NCBI RefSeq assembly: GCF_000720255.1
Contig: NZ_JOJE01000010.1
Location: forward strand, 62,001 to 126,000
From: Streptomyces griseus subsp. griseus
Lineage (GTDB): Bacteria; Actinomycetota; Actinomycetes; Streptomycetales; Streptomycetaceae
Reading direction: 5' to 3'
Length of the DNA stretch: 64,000 bases
Made by a program: the position numbers and the translations under genes. This document shows, piece after piece, positions 45,702 through 54,759 of the stretch (position 1 is its first letter; every line of letters begins with the position of its first letter). The notes beneath the pieces are model-generated. The model was not told where the DNA came from. It saw only the letters and a list, made by a program, of their open reading frames with translations, and ran no database searches.

Positions 45702-46686
45702 GCCCCCTGCCCCGAGCATCCCGCGCCCCCCGCGCATCCCGACCGTCGACCTGCGGCCCTGGCTGGAGGGTGCCCCGCAGGCCCGTGCCCGCATCGCCCG
45801 CACCGTGGACGAGGCCCTGCGGACCGCCGGGTTCCTGCTGGTCACCGGGCACGGGGTGGACCCGGAGCTGCAGGCCGCCGTCCGCACGGCGGCCCGGTCG
45901 TTCTTCACCCTGCCGCCCGCGGTCAAGGAGGCCTACGCCGTACGGGTCGGCGGCCGGGGCTGGCTCGGCCCCGGAACCGAGGCCAACGGCTACGCGGAGG
46001 GCACCGCGACCCCGCCGGACCTGAAGGAGTCCCTCACCTTCGCCACCCACGAGCCGTTCGACGACCCGGCCGTCAACGCGGAGTGGTACGCGCCCAACGT
46101 GTGGCCCGCCGAGGTCCCCGAACTCCAGCCGCTGTGCGAGGAGTACCTGACGAGGATGGGCGAGCTGGAGAACCATCTCCTCGCCCTGCTCGGGGAGGCG
46201 CTCGGGCTGGAACCCGACTTCTTCACCCGGCACATGGACCATCCGACCTACGGCTTCAACATCAACTGGTACCCGGGGACCGACGTCGTGGGCGAGCCCG
46301 AGCCGGGCCAGTTCCGCATCGGCCCGCACACCGACTTCGGCACCGTGACGATCCTCGACCGTGAGGCGGGCCGGGGCGGGCTCCAGGTCTTCACGGACGA
46401 GGGCGGCTGGGAGGACGCGCCCTACGACCCCGCCGCGTTCACCATCAACGTCGGTGATCTGATGGCCCGTTGGACCGGTGACCGGTGGCGGTCGGGCAGG
46501 CACCGGGTGCTGCCCCCGCCCGCCGACGCGCCCACCGAGGAGCTGATGTCCCTCGTGTACTTCGGCGAGTGCACCCCTGGCACGCTGGTCGAGTCGGTCC
46601 CGGCACCGGTGGGGCGGGTGGCCTATCCGCCGGTCGACTCGCATGTCTACCTGCGGGAGAAGCTGGATTCGATCACGGTCGACTGA
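45694..46686 (+). CDS. isopenicillin N synthase-like Fe(II) oxygenase
   Basis: Non-heme iron dioxygenase of 330 residues (DIOX_N plus 2OG-FeII_Oxy). The iron triad is HTDFG, with His and Asp, and the His in WRSGRHRVLPPP; that Arg-x-Arg region is where 2-oxoglutarate or substrate binds. GTG 45694 with AGGA upstream is chosen over ATG 45682. Overlap with the deaminase suggests a shared transcript and linked function, for example in modified pyrimidine metabolism. Substrate is unknown. Confidence 0.87.
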   Translation: MSEPPAPSIPRPPRIPTVDLRPWLEGAPQARARIARTVDEALRTAGFLLVTGHGVDPELQAAVRTAARSFFTLPPAVKEAYAVRVGGRGWLGPGTEANGYAEGTATPPDLKESLTFATHEPFDDPAVNAEWYAPNVWPAEVPELQPLCEEYLTRMGELENHLLALLGEALGLEPDFFTRHMDHPTYGFNINWYPGTDVVGEPEPGQFRIGPHTDFGTVTILDREAGRGGLQVFTDEGGWEDAPYDPAAFTINVGDLMARWTGDRWRSGRHRVLPPPADAPTEELMSLVYFGECTPGTLVESVPAPVGRVAYPPVDSHVYLREKLDSITVD

Positions 46687-46788
46687 CGAGATCGGAATTT
46701 TCGTAACCCAACGGACATCACGCGATCTAGTGCGAATCAACTCCCGCTCCTTACCCTGGCGTTGTAAGCCGTTCCAGGGGGAGGTGCG

Positions 46789-48942
46789 GTGCACAGATCG
46801 TTACACGGGCGGGGCGCCCTGTTCGACGGTGAGCCGCCGGGGCTGGTTCCCCGGCTGGTCGGACTGCGCCCGTACGCGCATCTCGCCGCGAAGGTCGACC
46901 ATCCCCGCGAGTTGCCGCTGCTGGTGCTCGCGGGCGGCCGGGGTCTCGGCAAGAGCGCTGTGCTGGCCGAGCTGTGGGACGCCTACACGGAGCGGCCCCG
47001 CAGGGGCGAGCCACGCAAGCGCACCCCGGTCGCGCTGATCGACTGCGAGGACCAGCAGTTCGCCGGCCCTCCGCACGAGGAGAGCCCGGAGTCCTGGTCA
47101 CCGGTGTGGCAGGCGCTGCTGGTGATCGCCGAACAACTGACCGAACCGGTGAAGGCGGCCGGACAGCTCACGTTCCCCAGGCTGACGGCGGGCCTGGTGG
47201 CGGTGCGGGCCAGCGACTGGAGCGGCCGTACGGACTCCGAGCGCATCCGGCGCGAGCTGGTGCGGATCCTGCTGCTGAACGAGCGGGGTTCGCGGTTCAG
47301 CATGGCCGGGCGGTGGGCGGCGAAGGTCGCGGCGAAGGTGATCGCGGCCGCGAGCGGGCAGGGCCCGTTCGTCGCGGCCGCCGTCGAGGCCACCCTGGAG
47401 GCTCTCTCCGAGGGCGTCACCGGGCGCCGGGAGCAGCGGTCGTCCACCTGGTACCGCACGCATCCGAACGCGGGCGGCAACGCCAAGCGCGGTCTGCTGC
47501 TGCTCGCCGGGAACTTCCGGGCCGGCGGCACCTCGCGGGAGCACGCCGAGCGGTGGCTGGTGCGGGCGCTGCTCGCCGACCTGGCGGAGGGGTACACGGG
47601 CCTGGGCTCGCATCTGACGCGGCTGGGCCGGCCGTTGGTGCTGCTGGACAACGTGCGGGGCGGGCCGGGGCCGGGGCTGCTGGACGCGGTGTTGCGGGAC
47701 CGGTCCGAGGGCATCGGGGACCAGGTGGTGTTCGTCGCGACCGTACGGGGCACGGGGCACGCGGCGCTGCGGGACGCCGTGCGGCGGGAGTTGCCCGCGG
47801 TGGCGCGGGTGACGGAGTGGGAGCCGGGCGCCTCACCGTCCTCGCGTGCGCTGCTGGTGCCGTTGCCGCCGCTGTCGCCGGACGACACGCTGCACATCGT
47901 GGGCGCGGTCTGCGACGACATCGAGGTGCCTCCCCAGCTCCCCCACGCGGTGCACCGGCTGACCGGCGGCAATCCGCTCGGCATCGCGCTGGTCGCCACC
48001 GCCGCGAAACAGCACCCGGACCGGGCGGGCTCGCTCGGCGGACTGCTCACCGCGCGGATCACGGTGACGGAGGACCAGTCCGCCGAGCGAGACCGCCCGG
48101 CCTACGGCGAACTGCTGGACCGGCTGGTGCCGGGCGACCGGCTCGACGAACTGACCGTGCTGGCAGCGGCCCACGACCACGACTCGGCGGTCGCGCTGGC
48201 CACGGCCCAGCTGCCGGACGACTTCGGCTCCTCGGGCGTACGGTCGCTGCGGGTGCGGCTCGCCGAGGAGGGGCTGCCCGTGGAACCGGGCCACTTCGTC
48301 GGCGACCCGTTCGTGCGCACCCTGCTGCTGCTCCGGCTGCACCACCGCAACGCCGACCACGCGAAGTGGCGCGAGGTGCACGAGACGCTGATCCGGCACT
48401 ACACGGACGACGGCTCCGACGGCGACGACGCCGACGGCCCGGCCCGCGCCCGCTACCGGCTGCACCACGAACTGGCCCTGGGGGACACGGCGGGCGCGGT
48501 GGCGTACCTGCGCGACACCTTCCACAGCCTGCACACCCGCACCTGGCTGGACACCCTGCGCTTCCTCGCCTCGGCGCCCTACTTCCACGCGCACGACGCC
48601 GAGGGCCGCGACTTCGCCGACCACGACGACCGGCGGGCGGCGGTCGCGCTGGGCCGCACGGACGCCGACCAGAGGCCGCCGGACGGTGTCGACGGCCTCT
48701 TCCACCTGCGGATACGGCGGCTGCTGCACGCCGTCTGGCAGGTGGCCGACCCGCTGGTGCTGCCCGATCCGAGGGTGTGCGACCGGCTGCGGTTCGAGCT
48801 GCTGCAACTGTCCGACCTGCGGCCGGCGGGCGGGGCGCTGCTGTTCACGGCCTCGCGGACCTGGCCCCGGGACGCCCGCGCCGGCCGGCCGTTGCGCACG
48901 CCGGGCGAGGACGAGTCGGACGACCGGGACGGGGAGGCGTGA
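46789..48942 (+). CDS. STAND-like P-loop NTPase paired with a surface binding protein
   Basis: Large protein of 717 residues from GTG 46789, with a strong GGGGGAGG site. Walker A is AGGRGLGKSAVL (residues about 48-59); a Walker B-like strand, PLVLLDN, is near 282-288. HRLTGGNPLGIAL near 390 matches the GxP motif of STAND ATPases (MalT/AfsR-like). The C-terminal 300 residues look helical and could be an arm for sensing or oligomerisation. No HTH or protease effector is recognised. The stop overlaps the next start (TGATG), so the pair is translationally coupled. Confidence 0.75.
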   Translation: MHRSLHGRGALFDGEPPGLVPRLVGLRPYAHLAAKVDHPRELPLLVLAGGRGLGKSAVLAELWDAYTERPRRGEPRKRTPVALIDCEDQQFAGPPHEESPESWSPVWQALLVIAEQLTEPVKAAGQLTFPRLTAGLVAVRASDWSGRTDSERIRRELVRILLLNERGSRFSMAGRWAAKVAAKVIAAASGQGPFVAAAVEATLEALSEGVTGRREQRSSTWYRTHPNAGGNAKRGLLLLAGNFRAGGTSREHAERWLVRALLADLAEGYTGLGSHLTRLGRPLVLLDNVRGGPGPGLLDAVLRDRSEGIGDQVVFVATVRGTGHAALRDAVRRELPAVARVTEWEPGASPSSRALLVPLPPLSPDDTLHIVGAVCDDIEVPPQLPHAVHRLTGGNPLGIALVATAAKQHPDRAGSLGGLLTARITVTEDQSAERDRPAYGELLDRLVPGDRLDELTVLAAAHDHDSAVALATAQLPDDFGSSGVRSLRVRLAEEGLPVEPGHFVGDPFVRTLLLLRLHHRNADHAKWREVHETLIRHYTDDGSDGDDADGPARARYRLHHELALGDTAGAVAYLRDTFHSLHTRTWLDTLRFLASAPYFHAHDAEGRDFADHDDRRAAVALGRTDADQRPPDGVDGLFHLRIRRLLHAVWQVADPLVLPDPRVCDRLRFELLQLSDLRPAGGALLFTASRTWPRDARAGRPLRTPGEDESDDRDGEA

Positions 48943-50483
48943 TGGGAAGCCGTGCTGTGCGGTGGCTGCGCGATGTCTGGCAGATCCGCCTCTACCGCTA
49001 TGTCGCCCTGCTCGTGGCGGCCGCGCTGGTGGCGGGCGGCTTCTTCGGCATCAGGGCGCTCGCGCGGGAGGACCGCTCGTGCGCCGCCGGGGTGGATCGT
49101 CCGGAGGGCGACGACGAGTGCGTGGGCGTCGCGACGGAGGCGTACGACTTCGGGCAGGGCCGGCTGCGGGAGGTGGTGCGGGCGATCGGCCGGGAGAACG
49201 ACCGGCTCAAGGCGGGCAGTTACGTCACGGTCGCGCTGATGCTGCCGTACACCGCGTCCAACCCGTCCACGGTGAGCGACATCCTGCACGAGACACAGGG
49301 GGCCTACCTGGCGCAGTGGCAGGCCAACCACGACTCCAACGGGCAGTCCCCGGCGATCCGGCTGGTGCTCGCCAACCCGGGGGCGACCGGGGATTACTGG
49401 CAGCCCATGGTGGACCGGCTGGAGCGGATGACGAAGGGCACCGACCGGCTGCGCGCGGTCGTCGGGGTCGGTATGAGCACCGACAACAACAAGGCGGCCG
49501 TGCAGGAGCTGACCCGGCGCGGCATCCCGGTGGTCGGCAGCTCCATCACCGCCGACGACCTCGCCAACGGGCACCGGGGCGGCGACCCGTTCCCCGGCCT
49601 CGCCCGGGTCTCCCCCACCAACACCGATCAGGCCCGCGCGCTCGCGTCCTTCGCGAAGGTGTCGGCGGGCAGGGCGCTGCTGGTGTACGACAAGCCGGGC
49701 GACCCGTACACGCGGACGCTGCAGACGTCGTTCGCGAAGCTGATCGAGGGCTCACCGTACGAGCCGCAGCCGTTCACGCCGCCGGCCGACCGCAGCCAGG
49801 AAGGGACGACGGCGAACACGTTCCGGCAGATCACCCACCTGGTGTGCGACACGTCCCCGGAGACCGACACGATCCTGTTCGCGGGCCGGCACACCCAGCT
49901 GCGGCAGTTCATCAACGCGCTGGGGCAGCGTGGCTGCCAGGAACGGAGGTTCACACTGCTCACGGGGGACGAGGGCTCGTACCTCACCCATGAGGAGGAT
50001 CTGGACCGCGGTGCCCTGAAGCGCAACCTGTCCGTCCGCTACACCTCCCTCGCCCACCCGGACGCCTGGCTGCGGGGCGCCCCGGCGACCGGTGGCTCGT
50101 CGAAGGACACGCGGGACCTGAAGGGGCTGCTGTCGCGGGCCGAGCGTGATCCGGTGGGACCGCTCGGGCCGGTCGGCCTGGACGACGGCCAGCTGATCAT
50201 CGGCTACGACGCCACGCTCGTCGCCGTCCACGGCATCCGTGAGGCCACCCCCGACGGCGGGGTGGTCCCGCCGCTCGCGGACGTCGGCCTGCAGTGGCCG
50301 CAGGTCAAGGGCTCGCTGCGGGTGAACGGGGTGAGCGGGTGGATCTGCCTGGACGTCCACGGCAACCCCTACGACAAGGCCGTACCGATCGTGGAGCTCA
50401 CCGCGCAGGGCGGCTCCCGCTTCGTGAAGATCGCCTGGCCGGAGGGGAAGCCGCCGGGGAAGGAGTGTCTGCCGCCGTCGTGA
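48942..50483 (+). CDS. membrane-anchored periplasmic-binding-type (type I) sensor protein
   Basis: Product of 513 residues from ATG 48942, with GGGGAGG upstream. A single N-terminal membrane helix (YVALLVAAALVAGGFFGIRA) follows a basic cytoplasmic end, with no lipobox. The extracellular part resembles type I periplasmic-binding proteins of the branched-chain amino-acid or receptor kind: GSYVTVALMLPYTASNPSTV, VVGVGMSTDNNKAAVQEL, IPVVGSSITADDLA, and RALLVYDKPGDPYTRTLQ. No ABC permease is nearby. Coupling to the NTPase suggests signalling rather than transport; that is inference. Confidence 0.78.
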   Translation: MGSRAVRWLRDVWQIRLYRYVALLVAAALVAGGFFGIRALAREDRSCAAGVDRPEGDDECVGVATEAYDFGQGRLREVVRAIGRENDRLKAGSYVTVALMLPYTASNPSTVSDILHETQGAYLAQWQANHDSNGQSPAIRLVLANPGATGDYWQPMVDRLERMTKGTDRLRAVVGVGMSTDNNKAAVQELTRRGIPVVGSSITADDLANGHRGGDPFPGLARVSPTNTDQARALASFAKVSAGRALLVYDKPGDPYTRTLQTSFAKLIEGSPYEPQPFTPPADRSQEGTTANTFRQITHLVCDTSPETDTILFAGRHTQLRQFINALGQRGCQERRFTLLTGDEGSYLTHEEDLDRGALKRNLSVRYTSLAHPDAWLRGAPATGGSSKDTRDLKGLLSRAERDPVGPLGPVGLDDGQLIIGYDATLVAVHGIREATPDGGVVPPLADVGLQWPQVKGSLRVNGVSGWICLDVHGNPYDKAVPIVELTAQGGSRFVKIAWPEGKPPGKECLPPS

Positions 50484-50556
50484 GGGGTCGCCTCACCCTC
50501 GCGGGACATTCACCCAATTCGGCCTTTGGCCCGGCTTTGCCGAGCCGTAATAACGC

Positions 50557-50586
50557 TTGGCGTGCGGACATGGGTTCGATTATGAT
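50557..50586 (+). promoter_or_regulatory. strong sigma-70-type promoter
   Basis: TTGGCG (50557-50562), an 18-bp spacer, then TATGAT (50581-50586): unusually close to consensus for this genome. Drives the small secreted protein gene; predicted start of transcription is near 50593. Confidence 0.65.
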
Positions 50587-50621
50587 CTTGGGTGAAGATT
50601 TTTCACAGGAAACGGGTGGGA

Positions 50622-51053
50622 ATGAAAATCTCTCTGGGGAAGAACTCTGCGAAGGTGCTGGGGACCGTCGCCGCGGCCGGACTGATCATGGCCATGGGCG
50701 CCGGACCCGCCGCCGCCGGACCGTCCGGGGTCCGGTTCGACGTCGGCCCGAAGCTGAGCGACGGGTCGCGCGAGATCGACGTCTACCTCAACAACCGGTA
50801 CGCCGGATACGGGAAGTGGACCGCGAACGGGGACACCCTCACGGCTCACGACTCCCTCGGCGACGGTTACGGCATCGGCGCCTACCTGAGCACGAGCCCC
50901 GTTCGCGAGGCCGACACGTTCGGGAAAAGCTCCCCGTTCACCAGGAATGTGGGCGGAAACCTGACCGAGGACAAGGCCTATTCCTTCTGGGTCTGCATCG
51001 GCAACAACAGCAGCGGACTGACCTGCTCCGACGTCTATCCGGTCACGGCGTAA
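50622..51053 (+). CDS. small secreted hypothetical protein
   Basis: Product of 143 residues from ATG 50622; a GTG at 50592 is also in frame, almost exactly at the predicted transcription start. The signal peptide ends at about GPAAA-GPSG. The mature part is about 110 residues, beta-rich, with two Cys near the end (FWVCIGNN and LTCSDVY) that could form a disulfide. No family recognised. Good codon use, its own promoter and its own terminator support a real gene. Confidence 0.78.
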   Translation: MKISLGKNSAKVLGTVAAAGLIMAMGAGPAAAGPSGVRFDVGPKLSDGSREIDVYLNNRYAGYGKWTANGDTLTAHDSLGDGYGIGAYLSTSPVREADTFGKSSPFTRNVGGNLTEDKAYSFWVCIGNNSSGLTCSDVYPVTA

Positions 51054-51064
51054 CAATGCATTTC

Positions 51065-51110
51065 AGCCAGGGTGGATCGCCCGGTTTCATTCCGGTGATT
51101 CACCCTGGCT
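51065..51110. terminator. terminator after small secreted protein gene
   Basis: AGCCAGGGTG (51065-51074) pairs perfectly with CACCCTGGCT (51101-51110), with an inner CCGG/CCGG pairing. It starts 11 bp after the stop. Confidence 0.8.
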
Positions 51111-51140
51111 ATTTCCACGACCAGCGCCGTCCGTACGACG

Positions 51141-51182
51141 AAGGCCGGTTCCCGCGACCCTCAGGTCACAGGAACCGGCCTT
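51141..51182. terminator. terminator after ccsB
   Basis: Perfect 12-bp stem AAGGCCGGTTCC with its complement and an 18-nt loop, 13 bp beyond the ccsB stop. Ends the minus-strand cytochrome c biogenesis operon. Confidence 0.8.
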
Positions 51183-51195
51183 CACCGTTGGGCGG

Positions 51196-52272
51196 TCACA
51201 CGCCCGCGTACGAGTGCTTGCCGCTCACGAAGATGTTCACGCCGTAGTAGTTGAACAGCCAGCAGGCGAAGGCGAGCATCGCGAGGTAGGCGGCCTTGCG
51301 GCCCTTCCAGCCGGCCGTGGCGCGGGCGTGCAGGTAGCAGGCGTAGCCGACCCAGGTGATGAAGGACCAGGTCTCCTTGGGGTCCCAGCCCCAGTAGCGG
51401 CCCCAGGCGTCGCCCGCCCAGATCGCGCCCGCGATGATCGTGAACGTCCACAGCGGGAAGACGGCCGCGTTGACGCGGTAGGCGAACTTGTCCAGGGAGG
51501 CGGAGGACGGCAGCCGGTCCAGGAACGAGTTGGCGAACTTGCCGGGCTTGCCGCCGGTCGCGAGCTTGTTCTCGTAGGAGTCCTTGAACAGGTACAGGAT
51601 CGTGGCGACCGCGCCGACGTAGAACACCGCGCCGCAGAAGATCGCGGTGGAGACGTGGATGTACAGCCAGTACGAGTGCAGGGCCGGGACCAGCTGGTCG
51701 CTCGCCGTGTAGAGGACGGTGACCGCGAGGCCGAGATCGAGCAGGACGGTGGTGATCAGGAACAGGCCGAGCCAGCGGATGTTCTTCTTCAGCGCCAGCA
51801 GCCCGAGGTACACGCCGACGGCGACCGTCGAGAACGTGATGTTGAACTCGTACATGTTGCCCCACGGCGCCCGCTCCACCGAGGCCGCGCGGGCGACGAC
51901 ACCACCCAGCTCGACCAGGAAGGCGAGCACGGTGAGGGAGATGGCGATCCGTCCGTAGAGATCTCCCTGCTCGTCGCCGCCGTGCGCACCCGGCCCGTCG
52001 GGCACGTCACGGGCGCCGGTCGCTGACCGCACGACGACCTTCGGCCGCTCCAGGACGGCGGTGCCGCCGGCCTTCTGCACGGTGACTGCGGGCGCGCCCG
52101 CCTTCCTGGCGTCCGTGAGCGCGGCGGCCGTGCGACCGACCTTGCTGCGGCTGCCGAGGAGCCATTCGGCGATGTACGCGAAGAAGGCCAGGGTATAGAC
52201 GGCCATCGACGAGTAGATCAACGTGTTGCTGATGTTCGCGAGGTTTTCGTTGGTGGCGGCGGCGAGAGTCAC
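51196..52272 (-). CDS. ccsB: System II cytochrome c biogenesis protein CcsB (ResC)
   Basis: Membrane heme handler that, with ResB, moves heme out and attaches it to apocytochrome c. It has 358 residues from GTG 52270-52272, overlapping the resB stop by 4 bp. The heme-handling WWD signature is WAGDAWGRYWGWDPKETWSF; conserved His lie in LHSYWLYIHV and ACYLHARATA. About eight helices; residues about 45-105 form a soluble loop. Last gene of the operon. Confidence 0.95.
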   Translation of the reverse strand: MTLAAATNENLANISNTLIYSSMAVYTLAFFAYIAEWLLGSRSKVGRTAAALTDARKAGAPAVTVQKAGGTAVLERPKVVVRSATGARDVPDGPGAHGGDEQGDLYGRIAISLTVLAFLVELGGVVARAASVERAPWGNMYEFNITFSTVAVGVYLGLLALKKNIRWLGLFLITTVLLDLGLAVTVLYTASDQLVPALHSYWLYIHVSTAIFCGAVFYVGAVATILYLFKDSYENKLATGGKPGKFANSFLDRLPSSASLDKFAYRVNAAVFPLWTFTIIAGAIWAGDAWGRYWGWDPKETWSFITWVGYACYLHARATAGWKGRKAAYLAMLAFACWLFNYYGVNIFVSGKHSYAGV

Positions 52273-53984
52273 TGCTTCTCAGCCCCTTCGGCAGGTACGA
52301 CTTGGAGGTCGGGGGAATCGGAGGAGCCGGGGTCGGGTGCCCCGGGGGCCTGGTCGTACAGGATCGCGGCGAGTTCGCCGAGCTCTTCGGGCACCTTGGC
52401 GGACTCACTGCGGCCGAGCCCGGCCATCTCGACGACCGTGACGCCGTCGGCGCCCTTCACCGCGCGCACCCAGACACGGCGGCGCTGGATGAACAGGGAG
52501 GCTGCCAGACCGAAGATCGCGGTGAACGCGCCGACGAGTGCCCAGCCGCTGCCGGGCTCCTGGACGATCTGGAAGTTCGCCCACTCCCTGGTGCCCTCGT
52601 AGGTGACCGAGCCCGCGCCGTTCGGGAGTTTCATGGTCTCGCCGGGCTTCAGGTTCTCGCGCAGCTGCGCGCCCTTGGAGTCCTTGAACCCCTTCATGTG
52701 GCTCTTGTCCAGCTGGTACACGCTCTGCGGGATGCCCGAGTTGACGCCGAGGTCGCCGTGGTACGGCGTCAGGTTCAGTACCGGGTTCCCCAGCGCCGGG
52801 AATGTCGAGGCGGTCTCGCTGCCGGGCGTGTACGTCGGCAGGAAGAAGGCCGAAATGCCCAACTGCTCACTGACGCCTCGGGCGTTCTTGTAGCCGTCGA
52901 GGACCTTGATCACACCGGAGGAGGTGACGTTGGAGTCCAGCGGCAGCAGGGGAACGGCGTCCTGGAAGACGACGTTGCCCTTGCCGTCGCGGACGGTGAC
53001 GAGGGGGGCGTAGCCGTGGGCGGTGAGATAGACCTTCGCGTCGCCGATCTCCAGCGGGTGGTTGACCTCGACGACGGTCTTCTTGTCCTTGCCGTAGGCG
53101 CCCTCGCTGTAGGTGATGGCCGCCTGGTAGACGCGCGGGGTGCCCCTGTTCGGACCAGATACCTCGTAGGTGCCGGTGAACTTGTTCAGGGTGAAGCTGA
53201 ACGGGTTCAGGTCGTCGACGTCGAAGAGGTTGCCGGACTTGAAGTCGTCGTAGGAGATCAGGGTGTTGGAGAAACCACCGTTGCCCTCGACGAGGAGCTT
53301 GTTGCCCTCGGACTTGAAGAGCTGGCCCCAGGCGAAGGCGACCAGCAACACGATGAGGGCGGTGTGGAAGGCGAGGTTGCCGACCTCGCGCAGGTAGCCC
53401 TTCTCGGCGGCGACGGCGTCACCGGTGAGGTGGGCGCGGAAGCGGCGCTTCTTCAGCAACGCCAGCGCGGCCTCGCGCACCTCCTCCGGCTCGGCCTCCG
53501 TACGCCACACGGTGTATGCGGGAAGCCGCGTCAGCCGCCGGGGCGCACCCGGCGGACGTCCGCGCAGCTGGCCCACGAACTGCCAGGTGCGGGGCACGAT
53601 ACAGCCGATGAGGGAGACGAACAGCAGGATGTAGATCGCGGAGAACCACACCGAGCTGTAGACGTGGAAGAGGCCGAGCCTGTCGTAGATCGGCGCGAGC
53701 GTCTCGTGCGCCTTGCGGAAGTCGGCGACCTTCGTCTCGTCGCTGCCGGACTGCGGGATCAGTGAGCCGGGGATCGCCCCGAGCGCCACCAGCAGCAGGA
53801 GCAACAGGGCGACCCGCATGGAGGTGAGCTGACGCCAGAACCAGCGGGCCCAGCCGATGACGCCGAGGCCGGACACGTTGGCCAGCGTCTCCACGGGTGC
53901 GGTGGACATGTGCGAGCCGGCCGCACCAACGCCCTGGTCGTCCGGGGCGGCCGGGGTCTGCTCGCCGGTGGTCGTCTTGCTCAT
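52269..53984 (-). CDS. resB: cytochrome c biogenesis protein ResB
   Basis: Ccs1/ResB partner of CcsB in the System II heme-attachment complex. It has 571 residues: three N-terminal helices (RVALLLLLLVALGAIPGSLI; IYILLFVSLIGCIVPR; LAFHTALIVLLVAFAWG), a large external domain of about 260 residues, a last helix (GWALVGAFTAIFGLAASLFI), and a cytoplasmic tail. ATG start at 53984, 3 bp from the ccdA stop. Confidence 0.94.
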   Translation of the reverse strand: MSKTTTGEQTPAAPDDQGVGAAGSHMSTAPVETLANVSGLGVIGWARWFWRQLTSMRVALLLLLLVALGAIPGSLIPQSGSDETKVADFRKAHETLAPIYDRLGLFHVYSSVWFSAIYILLFVSLIGCIVPRTWQFVGQLRGRPPGAPRRLTRLPAYTVWRTEAEPEEVREAALALLKKRRFRAHLTGDAVAAEKGYLREVGNLAFHTALIVLLVAFAWGQLFKSEGNKLLVEGNGGFSNTLISYDDFKSGNLFDVDDLNPFSFTLNKFTGTYEVSGPNRGTPRVYQAAITYSEGAYGKDKKTVVEVNHPLEIGDAKVYLTAHGYAPLVTVRDGKGNVVFQDAVPLLPLDSNVTSSGVIKVLDGYKNARGVSEQLGISAFFLPTYTPGSETASTFPALGNPVLNLTPYHGDLGVNSGIPQSVYQLDKSHMKGFKDSKGAQLRENLKPGETMKLPNGAGSVTYEGTREWANFQIVQEPGSGWALVGAFTAIFGLAASLFIQRRRVWVRAVKGADGVTVVEMAGLGRSESAKVPEELGELAAILYDQAPGAPDPGSSDSPDLQVVPAEGAEKQ

Positions 53985-53987
53985 GGA

Positions 53988-54758
53988 TCAGATCCCCACA
54001 GTGAAGCCGTTGGACCAGGACTGCATGTCCTGTACGAGGCTGTCCCACGCGCCGGTCAGCAGCAACAGGCCGGTCACGATCATCATCGTGCCGCCGACGC
54101 GCATCACCCAGACATAGTGGCGCTTGATCCAGCCGAAGGCGCCGAGCGCCTTGCGGAAGGCGACCGCGGCGAGCACGAACGGCACGCCGAGGCCGAGGCA
54201 GTAGGCGACGGTCAGTATGGCACCGCGGCCCGCACTCGACTGCTGTGCGGACAGGGCGAGTACCGAGGCGAGGGTCGGGCCGATGCACGGGGTCCAGCCG
54301 ATGCCGAACAGCGCGCCCAGCAGGGGGGCGCCGACCAGACCGACGGTGGGCTTGTTGTGGAAGCGGAACTCGCGCTGGGTCATCCAGGGCATCAGGCCCA
54401 TGAAGAAGACGCCCATGCAGATCATGACGACGCCCAGCACCTTGGACAGGACACCCTTGTTGTCCTGGAGGGTGTCCCCGAAGAAGCCGAACAGGGCTCC
54501 GCTGGAGACGAACACGGCGGTGAAGCCGAGGACGAACAGGGAGGCGCCCGCCACCATCCGGCCGCGCCGGGCCTCGGCCAGGTCGGTGCCGGTGACGCCG
54601 GTCACATACGACAGGTAGCCGGGGACCAGGGGCAGCACGCACGGGGAGAAGAAGGAGACGAGACCGCCGAGCAGCGCGAGGGGGAGGGCCGCGAGGAGGG
54701 CCCCGTTGAGCACCGTGTCGTTGTAGCCGTCCGCGGCCAGCGTGGTGAGCGAGCTCAC
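53988..54758 (-). CDS. ccdA: thiol-disulfide transporter CcdA
   Basis: DsbD-type membrane protein that carries reducing power outward to keep apocytochrome c cysteines reduced. It has 256 residues with six helices. The redox Cys are in FFSPCVLPLVPGYLSY and FGIGWTPCIGPTLASVLALS. GTG start at 54756-54758; the tlpA stop is 1 bp away. Its partner is probably the TlpA-like lipoprotein upstream. Confidence 0.95.
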   Translation of the reverse strand: MSSLTTLAADGYNDTVLNGALLAALPLALLGGLVSFFSPCVLPLVPGYLSYVTGVTGTDLAEARRGRMVAGASLFVLGFTAVFVSSGALFGFFGDTLQDNKGVLSKVLGVVMICMGVFFMGLMPWMTQREFRFHNKPTVGLVGAPLLGALFGIGWTPCIGPTLASVLALSAQQSSAGRGAILTVAYCLGLGVPFVLAAVAFRKALGAFGWIKRHYVWVMRVGGTMMIVTGLLLLTGAWDSLVQDMQSWSNGFTVGI

Positions 54759-54759
54759 G

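Noticed and set aside
46974..48941. Second very long plus-strand frame running through the NTPase gene into the next gene
   Set aside because: Out of frame with the NTPase and low-complexity Gly/Ala/Arg; only its last part, from ATG 48942, is the real binding-type protein.
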